Assembly: GCF_011075055.1 (NCBI RefSeq) | Contig: NC_058151.1 | Span: forward strand, 14,265,800 to 14,329,799 | DNA: 64,000 bases | Origin: Mangifera indica | Lineage: Eukaryota; Streptophyta; Magnoliopsida; Sapindales; Anacardiaceae | Direction: 5' to 3' | Shown: in pieces, positions 21,976 through 35,700 of the stretch | Numbering within the stretch: position 1 is the stretch's first letter | Layout: each line of letters starts with the position of its first letter | Position numbers and translations under genes: made by a program | Notes under the pieces: model-generated | The model's input: only the letters and a program-made list of their open reading frames with translations | Told to the model about the DNA's origin: nothing | Databases searched by the model: none

Positions 21976-23560
21976 GGCCATTCCTTCAAATAGTTTGTGG
22001 TAGATCATGGTTCTATCTCCTGCAGGTGAAAAGGGACTTTGTTTCTGCCATCTTAGCTGATTTTATCCTCACTTTTTGTTGAAGGTGAAGTTCCCTCTGT
22101 TTACACATTTGTCCAGTTGTTTTATGTATCCCAATTTCCCGAGTTGCCAAGACAGTTTGGGCGGGCCAGATTGCTGTTTGTCAATTGAAGACCTTGTATC
22201 CTTGTAAAAGCAATCGAAACAGAGCAAGCCCTTGTATCAATTTATGAAGAGGGCAATAACACAATGTCACATTCAGCTAAATATTCAACGCGTCTTTTCT
22301 TTTGCCCCATATAAAATACAATTTTATTTGAGAACCAAAATTATAATGAAAAAGTAATGATGATTCAAATTAACTCTTTGAGTGAGAACAATCTGATTTA
22401 ACTTATGCAGTGCAAAAACAACCACACACACAGGCAAAGTTCTTTTGCCTCAAAGAGTGCTGCAAAACCCCAAAGCCATAACAGAGCTCAAGTAACCACT
22501 CCATATAAAAATTAAGTCTCTCTTGCAGAGAGAGTAGCAAAGAGATGTTATGTATATATGAATATTTTATATTATTTTTAGTTGATAATAAAAAATTTAT
22601 TAAATTTGAACTCTTAAATTGTTAAAATATATTTTGTTTTGAATAAAAATGTACATGGTTCGGTTTAGTGCAATTTAAATTTTTTTTTTAAACTAAGTTA
22701 AAAAAATTGGTTTGAAAAATTTTCGAACCAAACTAAAATATTTTAGATTTTGAACTAAACCAAATAAAATTAAAAAAATACAATTTGGTTCAGTTTATAT
22801 TACAGTTTGAATTATTAAAATTATTTACTTCTATATATATATTATTCAATAAAATTAATTGAGTTATAGTTTTTTAGAATATAATATAAATATATTCAAT
22901 ATACATATAAAAAAATGACAAAATAAATATAAAAAAAACAAACTATACATCTAATTGTCTATTAAAAAATTTTATTAAATATAATTATATATATGTATTT
23001 TTAAAAAATATGATTTACGATTTGTAAATCATTTAAACTACAACTTAAAATGAAAATTTTTTTTCAAAAATTTATCAATTAAACTAAACTATTTTATAAA
23101 CTAAATCAAATTAAACTATAATTTTTAAATGGTTTAGTTTGATTTTATTATTTGAATCAAATTATACACATACCTAACTTTGAAAAACCAAAAAACAAAA
23201 CTTGCATCCAAATTGGATAATATTTAGGTGGTTATCGAACCAGTTTATTGCAAATATGGTTGATCTAAGAAAGCTCGTTATCCTACACCGGTTATTACAC
23301 CATGTTGTTATAAATTTGTTCGATCTGAAAAATCTCATCATCTTCAGAGGTCCATATAAGAAGAGATTCTCTCTAGTAGCCCCCTAGTTGAGGGGAAGAA
23401 TTGTTGAGAACTCATTGGGGTTTGGGGGAAACTACCAACATACTTGGATAAAGTGGAGACTGACTAATCCTATAAATATTTGAACACTAATTGTTTTTGC
23501 CATTCAACCCAAACTTTGTCAGTTTGGGTTTATGCAATTCTAGCATTTTATTTCATTTTC
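21976..23560. other. 3' flank of NLR-3 and AT-rich repeated DNA
   Basis: Positions 21976-22960 are the receptor 3' flank, also found at 8670-9660. Positions 22570-23165 are a very AT-rich block with short inverted 'ggttt'/'aaacc' phrases. Positions 22900-23480 reappear behind NLR-1 (5180-5660). There is no gene. The 61-codon frame near 23202 has no family resemblance. Confidence 0.6.
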
Positions 23561-23574
23561 ATTCCTTGTAATGC

Positions 23575-26500
23575 CATGGCCCAACGATCCAGATAGTTTC
23601 AAAGGCATGGATCAGTCTGATAGATTCTCTAGGACAAAAATTTAAAAAAAAAATACAGATATTTGTCAAAGAATATGTACAGTTAGAAAAATTATGTGGT
23701 TTTTATAATGTCTGTGTGAATGTAACCATGTTAAAAGCAATTCAGGCAGTTGAGAGTGTTCAACCTGAAGAGATTGAGAAGGGGTTAAAAGTATAGAAAA
23801 GTCTTATTTCAGATTCCTGAAGAAGAGGCAAAAGGAACTTGACGGGACTGATAATATTGCTGGTAGAATGGAGAAAGCTATAATTCCCCATGTTATAAGG
23901 GATGTTCTGAAAACATGTAAAACAGCACCAACACTAGGAGGTTTATGTAATAAACAGACCGAATCTGAAAGTTTCAGTGAAGATGATGAATTAAAGATGC
24001 TTGAAAACTTTAGGTCTGGCAAAATTATAGCAAGATCAACATTACTGAGGAAGAAACTAGAGTCACTAAAAAATGTTAGTTTGCAAATTATATTGATTAT
24101 GTCTCATAAGTTCCTATTTATCATCCCTATTCCTCTGATCCTTTACTTCCATAGTTTCATCTTATGAACTGCTGAACTCCAAGTGATTTGTAAGGCCAAA
24201 TCGATTCCAGGTAAAATGAGGTCATTGGCTTTGTTTGCTTTTGGTCTCACTGTGTTCATTCTTGCAGCTGGCCATTTGCGAGGCTAAAATGTCATGGGAT
24301 ATTTGTGCCACAAAGCAGCATGAACTGGAACTTGAGAAGATGTCTTTGTGTGACTATAGGTCAATCATTGTGCCTTTGTTGAAGTCATTCTTGATGGTTT
24401 GCTTCTGGATCCTTTGCCTGTTCTCTTGGTAATTTAATGCATGATGGTTTAAATGGAATTATTCTTATTACTAGGCACACCTAAAAGATCTGAAGTATGA
24501 GTGTACAGCAGCAGCTCTTGCATCAGAGATTGATGACAGCAATATAACCAGCAAAGTTTGTGATAATGTTACAAAAAAAAAAGATAAAAAGAATAAGAAG
24601 AATTCTGACGAGGATTAAAAAAACCAAGGTCTTAACAGCTTCTTCTGGTTTTGTCCGTTTATACTATGAAAGTTTTAAACTGCTGCAAATATAGTTTTCT
24701 TGTGAAATAAGCTAATGTTTGGGTAAACATTTTAGGCAACTGAATGTATTGAGTCCTTTCAGCACCATCCGAATGATGCCGAACAGGTGTAAATCTCTCA
24801 TCTCATCCCACTTATATGTTTAAATCATAGGCCTTTTTCCTCTAGAAGGCTGGTTTGTATCTTTAGCATATATTAATAATCTATGAGTTTTCAGAGACAA
24901 CCCAGATTCTGAGATTGGTTTTTCTGCAAGTGTTGAAGACTTGACTGCATCGATTTTGAACAACACAAAACTGCTTGAAAAACATTTGCAGGATCAGAGG
25001 AAAATTGAGAGAGAGTTTGCAGAGAAAAGGCCTCAAGCTGATGCTCAAAAAGTTTCAGGCCTAAATCTTGGTACTTCTGTTTTACCTCTGACTGACCATA
25101 TTTCTGTACTATCTTGTTGCTTATGTTCTGAATTTTGATGTGCCATATTACATTGTCATTATTGATGACACATAGCTCTAAAAATTTCTACCATGAAAAC
25201 AAGAAAGAAAGACCAATTCTAATGACCCTTTTCAGTTCCATCAAATTAGACCCTTTTTCCTTTTGAAGTTGGCTTTCTCTTCAAGCCATCTAAATATTAT
25301 AATTTAGGGCTTTTCAGGGCTTATCCAAATTGTGAGATTACAGAGACAGAAAGATTTCAAGCCGATGTTGATAAAGCTGTACGCCGAAGCTTGGTACTTT
25401 TGTTTTCCTCAACTGTCATGTTGGTTATCTTCAGGTTTTTCGTGTGCCAGGTGATATATATAGCTCTAACACTTCTGCTGCATTTTCTGTCATTTTTCGG
25501 GTTGAATTTTTCAGATTGTTTTGAAAAACATTATGGACCATTACAACCCGAAGTGAAAAATGGCAGCTCACTGCAATTCGATGTACACCAATTCGTTATT
25601 GCACAGGTTGCAGTGGCATAAGGAAATGATACTAGTCCTTTTAGCATTATTCTGCACTTAACTCATCTGCATGTTAATAACTACTGATTCCATTGCATTG
25701 CAGTTTTAATGGCTGCTAAGACAGCCTTGCGACGAGTCCATGAGTAGATCGGAATTATGCCAGAGCCAGAAACATGCTGGAAATCCATGTTTTGTATGCG
25801 CTCTTCATGAGTCGGCTGCTGCCATGCATATTGCCTCTGGAATTATGCCAGAAGTAGCTTCTGTGCCACTATCTTCAAAAAAATTAGCAGGTGATTTAAT
25901 CTTCAAGGAATGGGTGGGTACTCAAAATTGGTTGGACAATTTTACGGTGCAAAGTCCAAAAAATAAACCATGATGGATTGTATCCAAAACGGACAATGTC
26001 TTAACGGTGGTAGGGTTAGACCTTAATTGATTTAGCTTGGATCAATTCGGCTTAGCTTGTATTTATTTAGGTCAAGCTCAAGTTAAGCTCAAGTTGGGAG
26101 GGTTGTTTCATTTTTTAAACTTAGTTGAATTCGAATTAGACAGAGTTTGTTCTATTCGGCTCTGTGAGCCTAGTGTATGACTCAAATCAATTCAAAATTG
26201 GTTCGTGGCTTGATTTGAGTTATATAAAATAATTGTCAAAACAATGTTTTATGTCAAGGAGCCGCAAATTTGAATCATAAATTCAAATCATGAACTTTAA
26301 ACATAAAGATCAAATCAAACTCAAACTACCATCAATTTTAGCTCGATGAATTCTAGTTAGGGGTGTTCGGGTTTGACTTAGTTCGTATTTAGGCTTAGAC
26401 AGTGAGCTAAGCTATTAGAGTAAGATGTCACAAATGATATCTATGCGAAAAAACTTTTTCCTGTTACAAAACTATAAAATAAAACCATGATATATCTAAA

Positions 26501-26745
26501 ATGTTCTTAATAAAGAACTAGGTTATTAACTAAGGATGTTACTGATAGTTTTGTGATGCAAAAAATGTTGTGTTTTGTAGTTAAGCTCAAAAGATGTCCC
26601 TAAAGATGAGCATAGACGTGAATTGAAACAACAGCTGGTTGATGAAGTAATGAAAATTGTTGAAAAGTTGGAAGCGGAGAGGAAGACAAAGAGTGAAGAA
26701 GCTCAACAAGAAGACCTCAAGATGATGAAACAATTTCCTTTATAA
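23575..26745 (+). pseudogene. DUF629 relic C (3' half, exons 1c to 11, decayed)
   Basis: It follows NLR-3 in the same orientation. Recognisable pieces, with the exon numbers of the intact gene: end of exon 1 (23660-24080, broken by frame losses near 23640 and 23785), exon 2 (about 24267-24396), exon 3 (24475-24632), exon 4 (24736-24790), exon 5 (24896-25071), exon 8 (25318-25393), exon 9 (about 25512-25605), exon 10 (25703-25913) and exon 11 (26581-26745, open, ending TTATAA). Exons 6 and 7 are not visible. In exon 3 the lysine-rich stretch is cut by a stop (GATTAA near 24616). Intron 10 holds an inserted AT-rich repeat (about 25980-26420). The 5' DUF627 part is missing at the same point as in relic A. 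Confidence 0.75.
25980..26420. repeat. Repetitive insertion in intron 10 of DUF629 relic C
   Basis: The stretch contains repeated 'aagctcaagttaagctcaag' and 'gcttgatttgagtt' phrases typical of short plant DNA repeats. The corresponding intron of the intact gene (50407-50508) is only about 100 bp and lacks them. I could not define its ends or a target duplication. Confidence 0.4.
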
Positions 26746-28060
26746 TCAATTTGTATGAACAACACTGCACATGCAAAGCTTCTGATAGAAGAACACTCGC
26801 ATAGCTTCTGTGCAATTTACAAACGACAAGACAATTCATTTTGCAACTTGCAAACGACAAAACGGTTCTCAATATATTTGATGGAATGTCTGACAGTAGC
26901 ATGTCGTTTGTGAGTCAAAATATCCCTTGCTTCACTTCGAATTATGAATTTCCTATTTTACCCTCCTATTTCCCGCTCTTTTTACCCAACATAAGCCTCC
27001 AATGCTCCTTTCGATGACAATACAGTTGACTTCATTCGCGTGCAGTAGAAATATATGGTGTATACTCAAAATAATCAATTTACTTAAACAGATTCCCTAG
27101 GACTTAATTTAAATTAAATATGTATAGTAATTTAATCGAATCGAATATTATATTATATATTGAAAATCTTATCTTTTATATTATATATAGAGTCTCAGAT
27201 GATATGATTTTTAAAACATAAAATAATAAAAAAATTTAATTAATATATTATTATTTTAAAAAATATCATAATCACTATTAAAATTTTTTATATAAAATTT
27301 TATTATATTATCATTTTCTCTAAAAAATATATTAATTTATATTAGTAATATGTATCATATCATATAATACGTCTATTAAATCGTATTAATTTGATATATT
27401 TTATAATATATATCGTTTGTTGCTTATATCTTATTGTTTTATAAGATACATATTATGTATCATAAGACTTTAATAACTAATTAAATATGTATTAGAATTT
27501 TTGTTTGATAGCTTAACTTTAACTCAAATTTTAATTTAATAATATTATTTATTTTATCTATATATTAGTATTATTTATTCTATCTATAATATTATTTATG
27601 TAATAAAGTATTTTTCAATTTAGAAATTTTTAAAAGCCCTTTTTAACAGTTTAATTTGAAAATTTTTTTATAATACTGTTTATTCAATTAAAGGCATGGT
27701 TTATTTGACACTGTCAAACAAAATAGATCCAAGTTCAAATTTATCCATAATTGGCTTTTCGTTTGCCTCTGAACTACGCTTTGTGGAGCCTCAAAACTTA
27801 GCTCTACTTCTCAGAGAAACTTGGCTTTTCTTCAAGTAGTTCATGTACTTATCAAAGACGTTGAATGGAAATATTTTTTTTTTATAATTTTTAGATTAAT
27901 TTTTATTGCAATTTGTGTAAAAACCTACTATTACAAATTTGCCCTTTGACTTAACAGCTGATTGTTGGATTCAAAAAAATGAAGAGGGGAGATAAGTGAC
28001 AGTTTAGTAAACTGCGAAGGGAGCGAGTTAGATCATAGTATCAAAATGTCAACTTAAAAT
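26746..28060. other. Intergenic DNA with a DUF promoter relic and AT-rich sequence
   Basis: Positions 26746-26960 match 10370-10560 behind relic B. A copy of the DUF gene promoter block (tttcctattttaccctcc, then tttcccgc) lies at about 26948-26975, but no DUF gene follows. Positions 27050-27700 are very AT-rich and unrecognised. Positions 27777-27825 repeat a short piece of the NLR upstream block (aaacttagctctacttctcag). Confidence 0.5.
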
Positions 28061-28062
28061 AC

Positions 28063-28140
28063 AAAGGCTGGCTAACTTTGATGATGAATGTGTTGCTTCT
28101 CTATTCGATTTCCTTTGAAAATTTAATGGCTTGGAGTATC
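28063..28140 (+). pseudogene. Relic of an NLR leucine-rich-repeat exon
   Basis: About 75 bp read GGCTGGCTAACTTTGATGATGA and onward. They match the exon-4 segment of NLR-4 near 34685-34765 (TNFDDNCVVSVFDFLQKLNCLES-type sequence), with a stop (TTTTGA-like shift) inside. It stands alone between unrelated sequences, so it is the last trace of another receptor copy. Confidence 0.6.
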
Positions 28141-28209
28141 ATCATATATCTTAATCATCTATGCATAGTCATACGCCCACTTTTATAGATCAAATCGAAT
28201 TAATGAGCC

Positions 28210-28997
28210 GGCCAACGGACTTATTACCATCTAAAATATGTTGTTTTTTTAAATTTTCATCTATTATCTTTGAAAATCTCAAACGTTTATCTATAAGTAA
28301 TTAAAGTTAACAGTTTTAAAGATAAAACCGTCATTTTATCTATAATATTAAAAATAAACTAAAATTTAATCTCATTTTCTCTCTTAAACCTTACAAACTA
28401 AAAATTTTCTCCTAAGTCAATTTTTAAAAAATGATATTTTTTTTTTTAGAATTTGCTTTCTAGATCTCGAATGTCATTGCTAGCAATGAAGATCTCCAAA
28501 CACCTCCTTTTGCTTTAATGACTAAACTTTTTCATTTGAAAGCTTGAACGACGTTGATTGACACCAAAAAAATATCTAACTTCATCGAGAAGATGAAGTT
28601 GTTCATCTTTCCCAATAAAGAAAAGGTCTGACGATGATGAAAGATCTCGTCTTTGTCAAAGAAGAAGAAATATGGTCTTCCAACTGAGTTTAGAACTACC
28701 AACCAGATGAAAAGATGACAAGAGAATAACTGCAAGAGAAAGAGAAAGAGGGTGTCACCAAAAATGTCGTTAGACTATAAAAAACTTTAGGAGGAAAATT
28801 GTTACTTTTTAAAACTTGACCTAAGGGGAGAGATTGTTATTTTCTAGGGTTTAGGGGTATAAAAATACATAAAATTTTAAGGAATTAGAGTTTCATTAAC
28901 TTTAACCATCTATAGGTAAGTGTTTAAGACTTTTAAAGATAAGAGGTAGGAACTTGAAAAATCAACATAATTTGGGTGGGAAAAAGGTTCTTTGGCC
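28210..28997. mobile_element. DNA transposon with long terminal inverted repeats, 788 bp
   Basis: The left end (ggccaacggacttattacc) and the inverted right end (ggccaaagaacctttttccc) start alike and stay similar for roughly 100 bp, through 'ttatctttgaaaatctcaaac' versus 'ttatctttaaaagtcttaaac'. The flanking 9-mers TAATGAGCC and TAATGAATC agree at 7 of 9 positions, suggesting an aged 9-bp target duplication. No transposase frame is present. Mutator-like is the best fit; a large MITE is possible. Confidence 0.6.
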
Positions 28998-29084
28998 TAA
29001 TGAATCCTGTATTAGGCAGATTGTAGACGTCAGCTGTGAGAAAGACATGGGGCGTTGAATCTTCTATCTCTCTCTTCAGCTTCT

Positions 29085-29684
29085 TGTTCTTACCTGCAAA
29101 CAAGTAAAGCAAACAACGGGGTGCTTGAAAACTTAGCTTTGCTTCTTCTCAGAGAAACACACAGATCAAGCCATCAACTTGTACTTGTTATAAACCTTCC
29201 CTTAATTATAATTACTTTCTTTTAATTGTCCATTGCTTCAGATTGCTTTTCCATAATTTTTCCTTATCAATTCTCTATCGTTTTATTAGATCTGTTTTAT
29301 ACTCAGTATCAATAAATTTCTTTAAAAAAAAAAAAAAAAGCATTATTCTCAACTTCTCTTAATAGTATTACTCGTAGTGATCTGTTTGCTTCAAGTTAGA
29401 GTACATCGGTTGAGGGTTTGCTCTTAAAAACTTTGAATTTGATAGTTGTTTGTTATATCTTTCTCTCTTTCTGTTTCGTTCTTTATCTATTCTGTTTCCT
29501 TTTTTCCCCTGTTTTCATTTTTAATTAGCCTTGCTTTTATTCTCAGTGTAAAGCTAGATTTTATTCATCAGGTTTTCTGTTGTTAAATATTTGCTGAGTT
29601 ATTTTGTCATATAATATTTACCACTTCTTTTTCTTCTTTTCCCTTACCTCCTAAGTACCCTTTAATTGTAGCTTTACTTGAAAA

Positions 29685-29731
<47 letters not shown>

Positions 29732-29755
29732 TGGCTGTTCAAGTATTTGTCAGAA
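29085..29755 (+). promoter_or_regulatory. NLR upstream block, copy 4 (before NLR-4), with (GA)n leader
   Basis: This is more diverged than copies 1-3 but follows the same order of landmarks (for example 'attactttcttttaattgtc' and 'actcagtatcaataaatttc'). A pure (GA) microsatellite of about 20 units fills 29689-29729, ending 26 bp before the ATG. The frame is open through it (KRERER...), which extends the possible N-terminus by 26 residues. Confidence 0.6.
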
Positions 29756-32700
29756 ATGGCTGAAGAAATAGCCCTCAGTGCTGCTGAGGAAGTTGCATCA
29801 AAAGCTACAGATTTGGCTTTTGGTTTTCTTAAACAGCAGATATCTTATCTGTTCGAGTACCAGAGATACATCAACGACCTCAAAAAACAAGTTGAGGATC
29901 TTAGAAATAAAAGAGAAACAGTGGAGAAACCTGTACAGTCAGCTCAAAGACAGGGGGAAGAGATTTATGAAGCTGTTAAGAAATGGCTGAGTGATGTAGA
30001 TGAGTTCACTGAAAGGGTAGCAAAAGCCATCATTGAGGATGAAGATAAAGCAAATGAGGTCGGCTGTTTCTTGGCATGCCCTAATTTAATTCAACATTAC
30101 AAACTTGGAAAGGAAGCAGCGGAAGCAGCAGTGAATGGAGCCGATTTGTTGGGGAAAGGCAACTTCAGAAGTGTTTCCTACCGTCCTGCTCTACAGAGGA
30201 CAGAAGCCATGTATGTTAGAGGCTATGAGGCATTCGATTCTAGAGTGCAAGTTTTTCAAGAAATTGTGGACACATTGAAGGATGGTAATGTTAACATAAT
30301 TGGGGTGTATGGGATGGGAGGTGTGGGCAAAACTACACTGGTCAAAAAAGTAGCTTGGCAGGTGAAGGAAGACAAGTTATTTCATGAGGTGGCCATTGCT
30401 GAGGTAACACAAACCCCAGACTACAAAAAAATTCAAGAAAAACTTGCTTCTGATTTAGGCTTGGAATTTAGGCAGGAGAGTGAATATCAAAGAGCTAGTC
30501 TACTACATTACAGGATAAAGAAGGAGAAGAGTTTGCTTATAATTTTGGATAATATTTGGACAAAACTTGACTTGGATGTAATTGGAATTCCTTTTGAGGA
30601 AGTTGAGAAAGAAAGAAAAGATGATAAGATCAGGCCATGCACGGTATTGTTAACTTCTAGAAATCGGGATTTATTAAGCAAAGATATGAAGACTCGGAAG
30701 AACATCTTTGTTGGTCCTTTATCCTACGGAGATGCATGGAATTTGTTTCAGAAAATTGTGGGTGGTTCTGCAGAAAACTCTGATCGTCATCCTGTAGCAG
30801 TTGAGATCGTTACAAAATGTGCTGGTTTACCGGTTGCAGTTTCAACAATTGCAAATGCATTGAAAAATGAGAGTCTTCACACTTGGGAGGATGCCTTGGC
30901 TCAACTAAAAAGGTCTAATACAAAACGTATTCTAGAAGTGGATGAAACTTTGTATTCTACTGTTGAACTGAGTTACAATTTTCTGAAAAATGAGGAAGCT
31001 AAATCACTATTTCTTCTTTGTGCTCTAAATGACGCTGGTAGTAGTGTGCCCATTGGTGACCTATTAAAATATAGTATGGGTTTGAATTTGTTTGGAGATG
31101 TGTATACATTGGAAGAAGGAAAGAATAGATTGTACAGGTTGATAGATTATCTAAAAGCTTCTTGTTTGTTATTGGACGGTGATAATGACCATGCAGTTAA
31201 AATGCATGAAATTATTCATGCTGTTGCTGTATCGATTGCATCAACTGAGAAATTCATGTTTCATATTCAAAATGTCACCAGCTTGAAAGAAGTACTAGGG
31301 CAGAAAATATCAAAAGATTCAGCTGCTATATCTTTGCCTTATAGAGATATTTATGATGAGCTTCCTGAAAAGTTAGATTTGCCAAAATTGAAGTTCTTTT
31401 CCCTATTTGTGAGAAATTGCTCTCTACAAATCCCAGATCTATTTTTTGAAGAGACAAAAGAACTCAAAGTTTTAGATCTCACCGGATTTCAATTCTTGGC
31501 GTTACCTTCATCCATTTCTTTCCTAAAAAACCTTCAAACACTGTGTTTGGACTTCTGTTTGTTAGAGGATATAAAAACACTCGGAGAGTTAAGGAAATTA
31601 GAAATTCTTAGCTTGTTGGGTTCTGCTATTGAACAGTTGCCTGAAGAAATTGGACAATTGACTCGGTTGAAGTTGTTAGATTTGAGCAATTGTTTAAACC
31701 TTAAGTACATTGCCCCAAATTCCATGTCCTACTTGTCTCAATTACAAGAACTATATATGGGTAATAGCTTTGTTCAATGGGAAGTTGCAGGGGTCGATAA
31801 TCAAGGACAAAAAAATGCTAGTCTTGAAGAGTTAAAGCAGTTATCTAACCTAACAGCTTTACATCTTCATGTTCAAGATGCTCAAGTTATGCCAGAAGAC
31901 TTGTTCTTCAAGAAATTGAAAAGTTATAAAATATTTATAGGAGATAAATGGAAGTGGTCTGATAAATATGACCTTTCAATTTCAAGAACGCTCAAATTGA
32001 AGATAAGTGATAATGTTTATATGGGGCAAGGGATTAAAAGTTTGTTGAAGATGACTGAAGATCTTTTTCTAAAGGAAATGAATGGAGTTAGATCTGTTCT
32101 TTATGAACTCAATGTGGATGGTTTTCCACATTTAAAGCATCTGCATGTAAAGGACAGTTTTGATATTTTATATATCATTAACTCAGTTGCTTGGAAATTA
32201 GCCTTTCCCAAGTTGGAGTCATTGATCCTCTGTAATTTGATTAAATTGGAGAAGATATGTCATGGTAAACTCAATGCAGGGTCTTTTAGCAAATTGAGGA
32301 TCATAAAAATAGAAAAATGTGATAAATTGGAGTATCTCTTTGCTTACTTCATGGCAAAAAACCTTATGCAGCTACAAGAAATTGAAGTGACTGATTGTAA
32401 TAACCTTAAAGAGCTTTTTGGTAGAGAAAGTGATAACCATGGTGATGAAATTGAGAAAAATACTAAGGCAGAGTTTAATCAATTGTGTTCTTTGACACTA
32501 CAACGCCTACCTAAATTCATAAAGGTTGGCTCTGACAAGGTGGTATGTTTTGTATTTTTCATTTTTTATTGTCTTTTGATGTAAAAAAGGACTATTCTTA
32601 TTACTTCATAAGCTATGTTTAAGGGCAGTTTTTGTTTCTGCAGGCTGTCTTTCCAAGATTGAAGAACCTGAAACTATGTTCAATTAATTTTGAGAATCCA

Positions 32701-35700
32701 TGGCTTGATGAGCGTCTGGTAATGTTTTCTTATAGTCTATGCTTAACAAGCTTAACTGTGGAGGAGTGTAATGGCTTGAAATATTTGTTTTCATTCTCTA
32801 TGGTCAAAAGTCTTAATCAACTCCAAAAGCTTGTGGTAAGCAATTGTAACTCAATGGAAGTAATAATTGACTCAAAAGGAGTAGGAGAAGAAAAGATAAT
32901 TCATATGAGTTTCCCTAAACTATTGCACATGAAGCTTGAATTATTGCCAGAACTGGCAAGTTTTGCCACAGGGAATTTAATTGAATTCCCTTCCTTAAAA
33001 GAACTTCACATTGAGCGTTGCTCTAATTTGGAGACATCCTTCGTCAAATCTTTTTATCCAGACCCGCTGAGAGAAGAACCCAAAGAAGTGAATTTGGAAA
33101 ACTACTTTATGAATATAAACCCGCTCTTTGATGAAAAGGTAATTTGGTTTATTCTTTTTACTAAAAAATAATGTTGCCTATTGCCTTCAAAATGTTTTTT
33201 CGGTTCTAAGAGCAGATCAACCTAACGCAATATTTGGACAACTTTCTCATTGGGAGATTGTGGGTCTTTTATGTCAAAATATTAACATCATGAATTGTTC
33301 GCTGCAGGTTGCTTTTCCATGCTTGGAGGAGCTGGTGCTTTTACGCTTGAATAACTTGCAGCTGATATGGCACAACCAAAAACTCCATGTGGAGTCCTTT
33401 CGCAAATTAAAAGTAGTGAGAGTCGAATCCTGTAAAAAGTTATTGACTATTGTTGCATCTAGTACTCAAGGAAACTTGACCTTCCACAGTCTAGAGAGAT
33501 TGACTGTTGCAAACTGTCGGAGTATGAAAAGCCTCTTTCCAGTTTCTACTGCTATTGGTCTTGTGCAACTTAAAGAGCTATGGATATATTCTTGTGGTTT
33601 GGAGAAAATTGTTTCTGAGGAGGAAGTTAATGGCGCCCCTACATTTTTGTTTCCACAATTAACATATATCCAACTTGACAATTTAGAGGAACTCAAATGT
33701 TTCTACCCAGGGTTGCATGCAACAGAGTGGCCAATGCTAAGAAGTTTGGCTGTATATAATTGCAAGAAGATAAAATTGTATGCTTCTAAAGTTCCTAGCT
33801 TCCAAGCCGGAGACATGGAGAGGCAACCTGCCCTTTTTCTGTTGGAAAAGGTATGATTTCAATTTCATACAGCATGTTTACAATCGTCAGATTTATTTGT
33901 TGTCACACTATTTTTAGTATGATAAATGTATAAACAAGTATCCAGTCCAAAAGACAAGCCATGCATTACGCCAACTCAAAATTAAGATTCAAATTAAGTA
34001 TCAGTTAACTTCAGTTTCTAATTCATAAGTAGGACAATGATTTTTCTGTCCAATGAAAACAAATGAAGTACTTTTCCTTTTGCTTGGTTATAATACATTT
34101 ATTTTTCTCTTTAAATCATCTCAAGTTAATATTATAATCAGTTGAATGTTTCAGTTGCAAGATATTTTTCAATTTTCTGATTAAAAATTGTTGTTCATTT
34201 ATGTAATTTATTGTTTGAAGTGTATACTCATTAATTAATAATTTGAAATATATATAAATAACATAATCAGCGAGAGAATTAATGGGTAATATGAATCACG
34301 CATTATAAACTAAATTCTTATTTTCTGCATTAAATTTTGGCTCATAAAAGTAGATTAAACCCTTTGCCTTCTTCAGTTCCATTTATAGCTATATAATTTG
34401 CATTACTTCCATATTAAATATATGGTTATATATGGTTCTACTAACTTATTATTAGATGTATATAACATGTAACGTGTGTACCATTTATATGTAAAAATCC
34501 TATTATTTATATGTATGTAGCGGTGAACTTGTTGATGAGTGACTGCTAATAACACCTACTTATATGCTTATCCATCGATCTTCAGGTCATACCGAATTTG
34601 GAAGTGTTGGGCTTAGATGCTCATGACTTCAGATTGACATTCCTACACAATGATCTGGCAGAGAGTTTTAGCAAACTTGAAATGCTATGGTTGGTTAACT
34701 TTGATGATAATTGTGTTGTTTCTGTGTTCGATTTCCTTCAAAAGTTAAATTGTTTGGAATCACTTGCTTTTAGTGGTAATAGTTTCAAAGAGCTATTCCC
34801 TTATGAACAAGGACATATATGGAAACAAGATTTCCCGGGGGACACATTTCTTCAAAATGTTCAAACAATACATGTAGATAGATGTCATTGTTTGAAAATT
34901 TTGATGCCATCTGCGGTGTCTTTAAAAAATCTTAAAACTTTGCACATTGAGCGAAGCAATGGATTAGCCAATGTACTTTCATGCGAAGCTGCCAAAACTC
35001 TTGTGAATCTCACAACACTAAGAATCAGAGACTGCAAGTTGGTGACAGAGGTCTTAGCAAAGGAGGGAGACAAAAAAGAAGAGATTGTTTTTGGCCAATT
35101 AAAAGTTTTGGAGCTTTACTGTTTATCAAACCTTACATTTTTCTGCTCAGCCAATTATTCCTTGAAATTCCCTTGTTTGGAACATCTTATTGTGAGTCAA
35201 TGTCCAAAATTGAGCATATTTTCTCTGGGAGTGTTAAGCACACCATTGCTACAAAAAGTACATCTGATAGAACAAAACAATCATGGAGAATATTTTTGGA
35301 AGGAGGATCTCAATTTCACTATCAAGCAAGTGTTTACAGATATGGTATTTACTCTTTCTCAAATTTTTTTTATTTACCTTTTATGTCATTACTATTGATA
35401 AATATTATATATTCAAGGATATAGGGTGATAATTTAAAATTCTATACCATTTTTCATTTAGTTGCTAATATATAATCACGTACGTATATTTTCTATATTC
35501 TTTGCTTTCATCCTCATAAAAGGTTTTATATTACTAACTTGGGGAAGAATTTATATTACAAGAATGTTGAACCTGTTGATTAGGAGTTAATACATTATTG
35601 TCAGTGTTCAATATTATAATTGCATCACATTTTAATATGAATTCTTCTTCTTAACTTTAGGTAACTTTCTTTGTTTTGGCCCCGTAAAAATCAAAATCAT

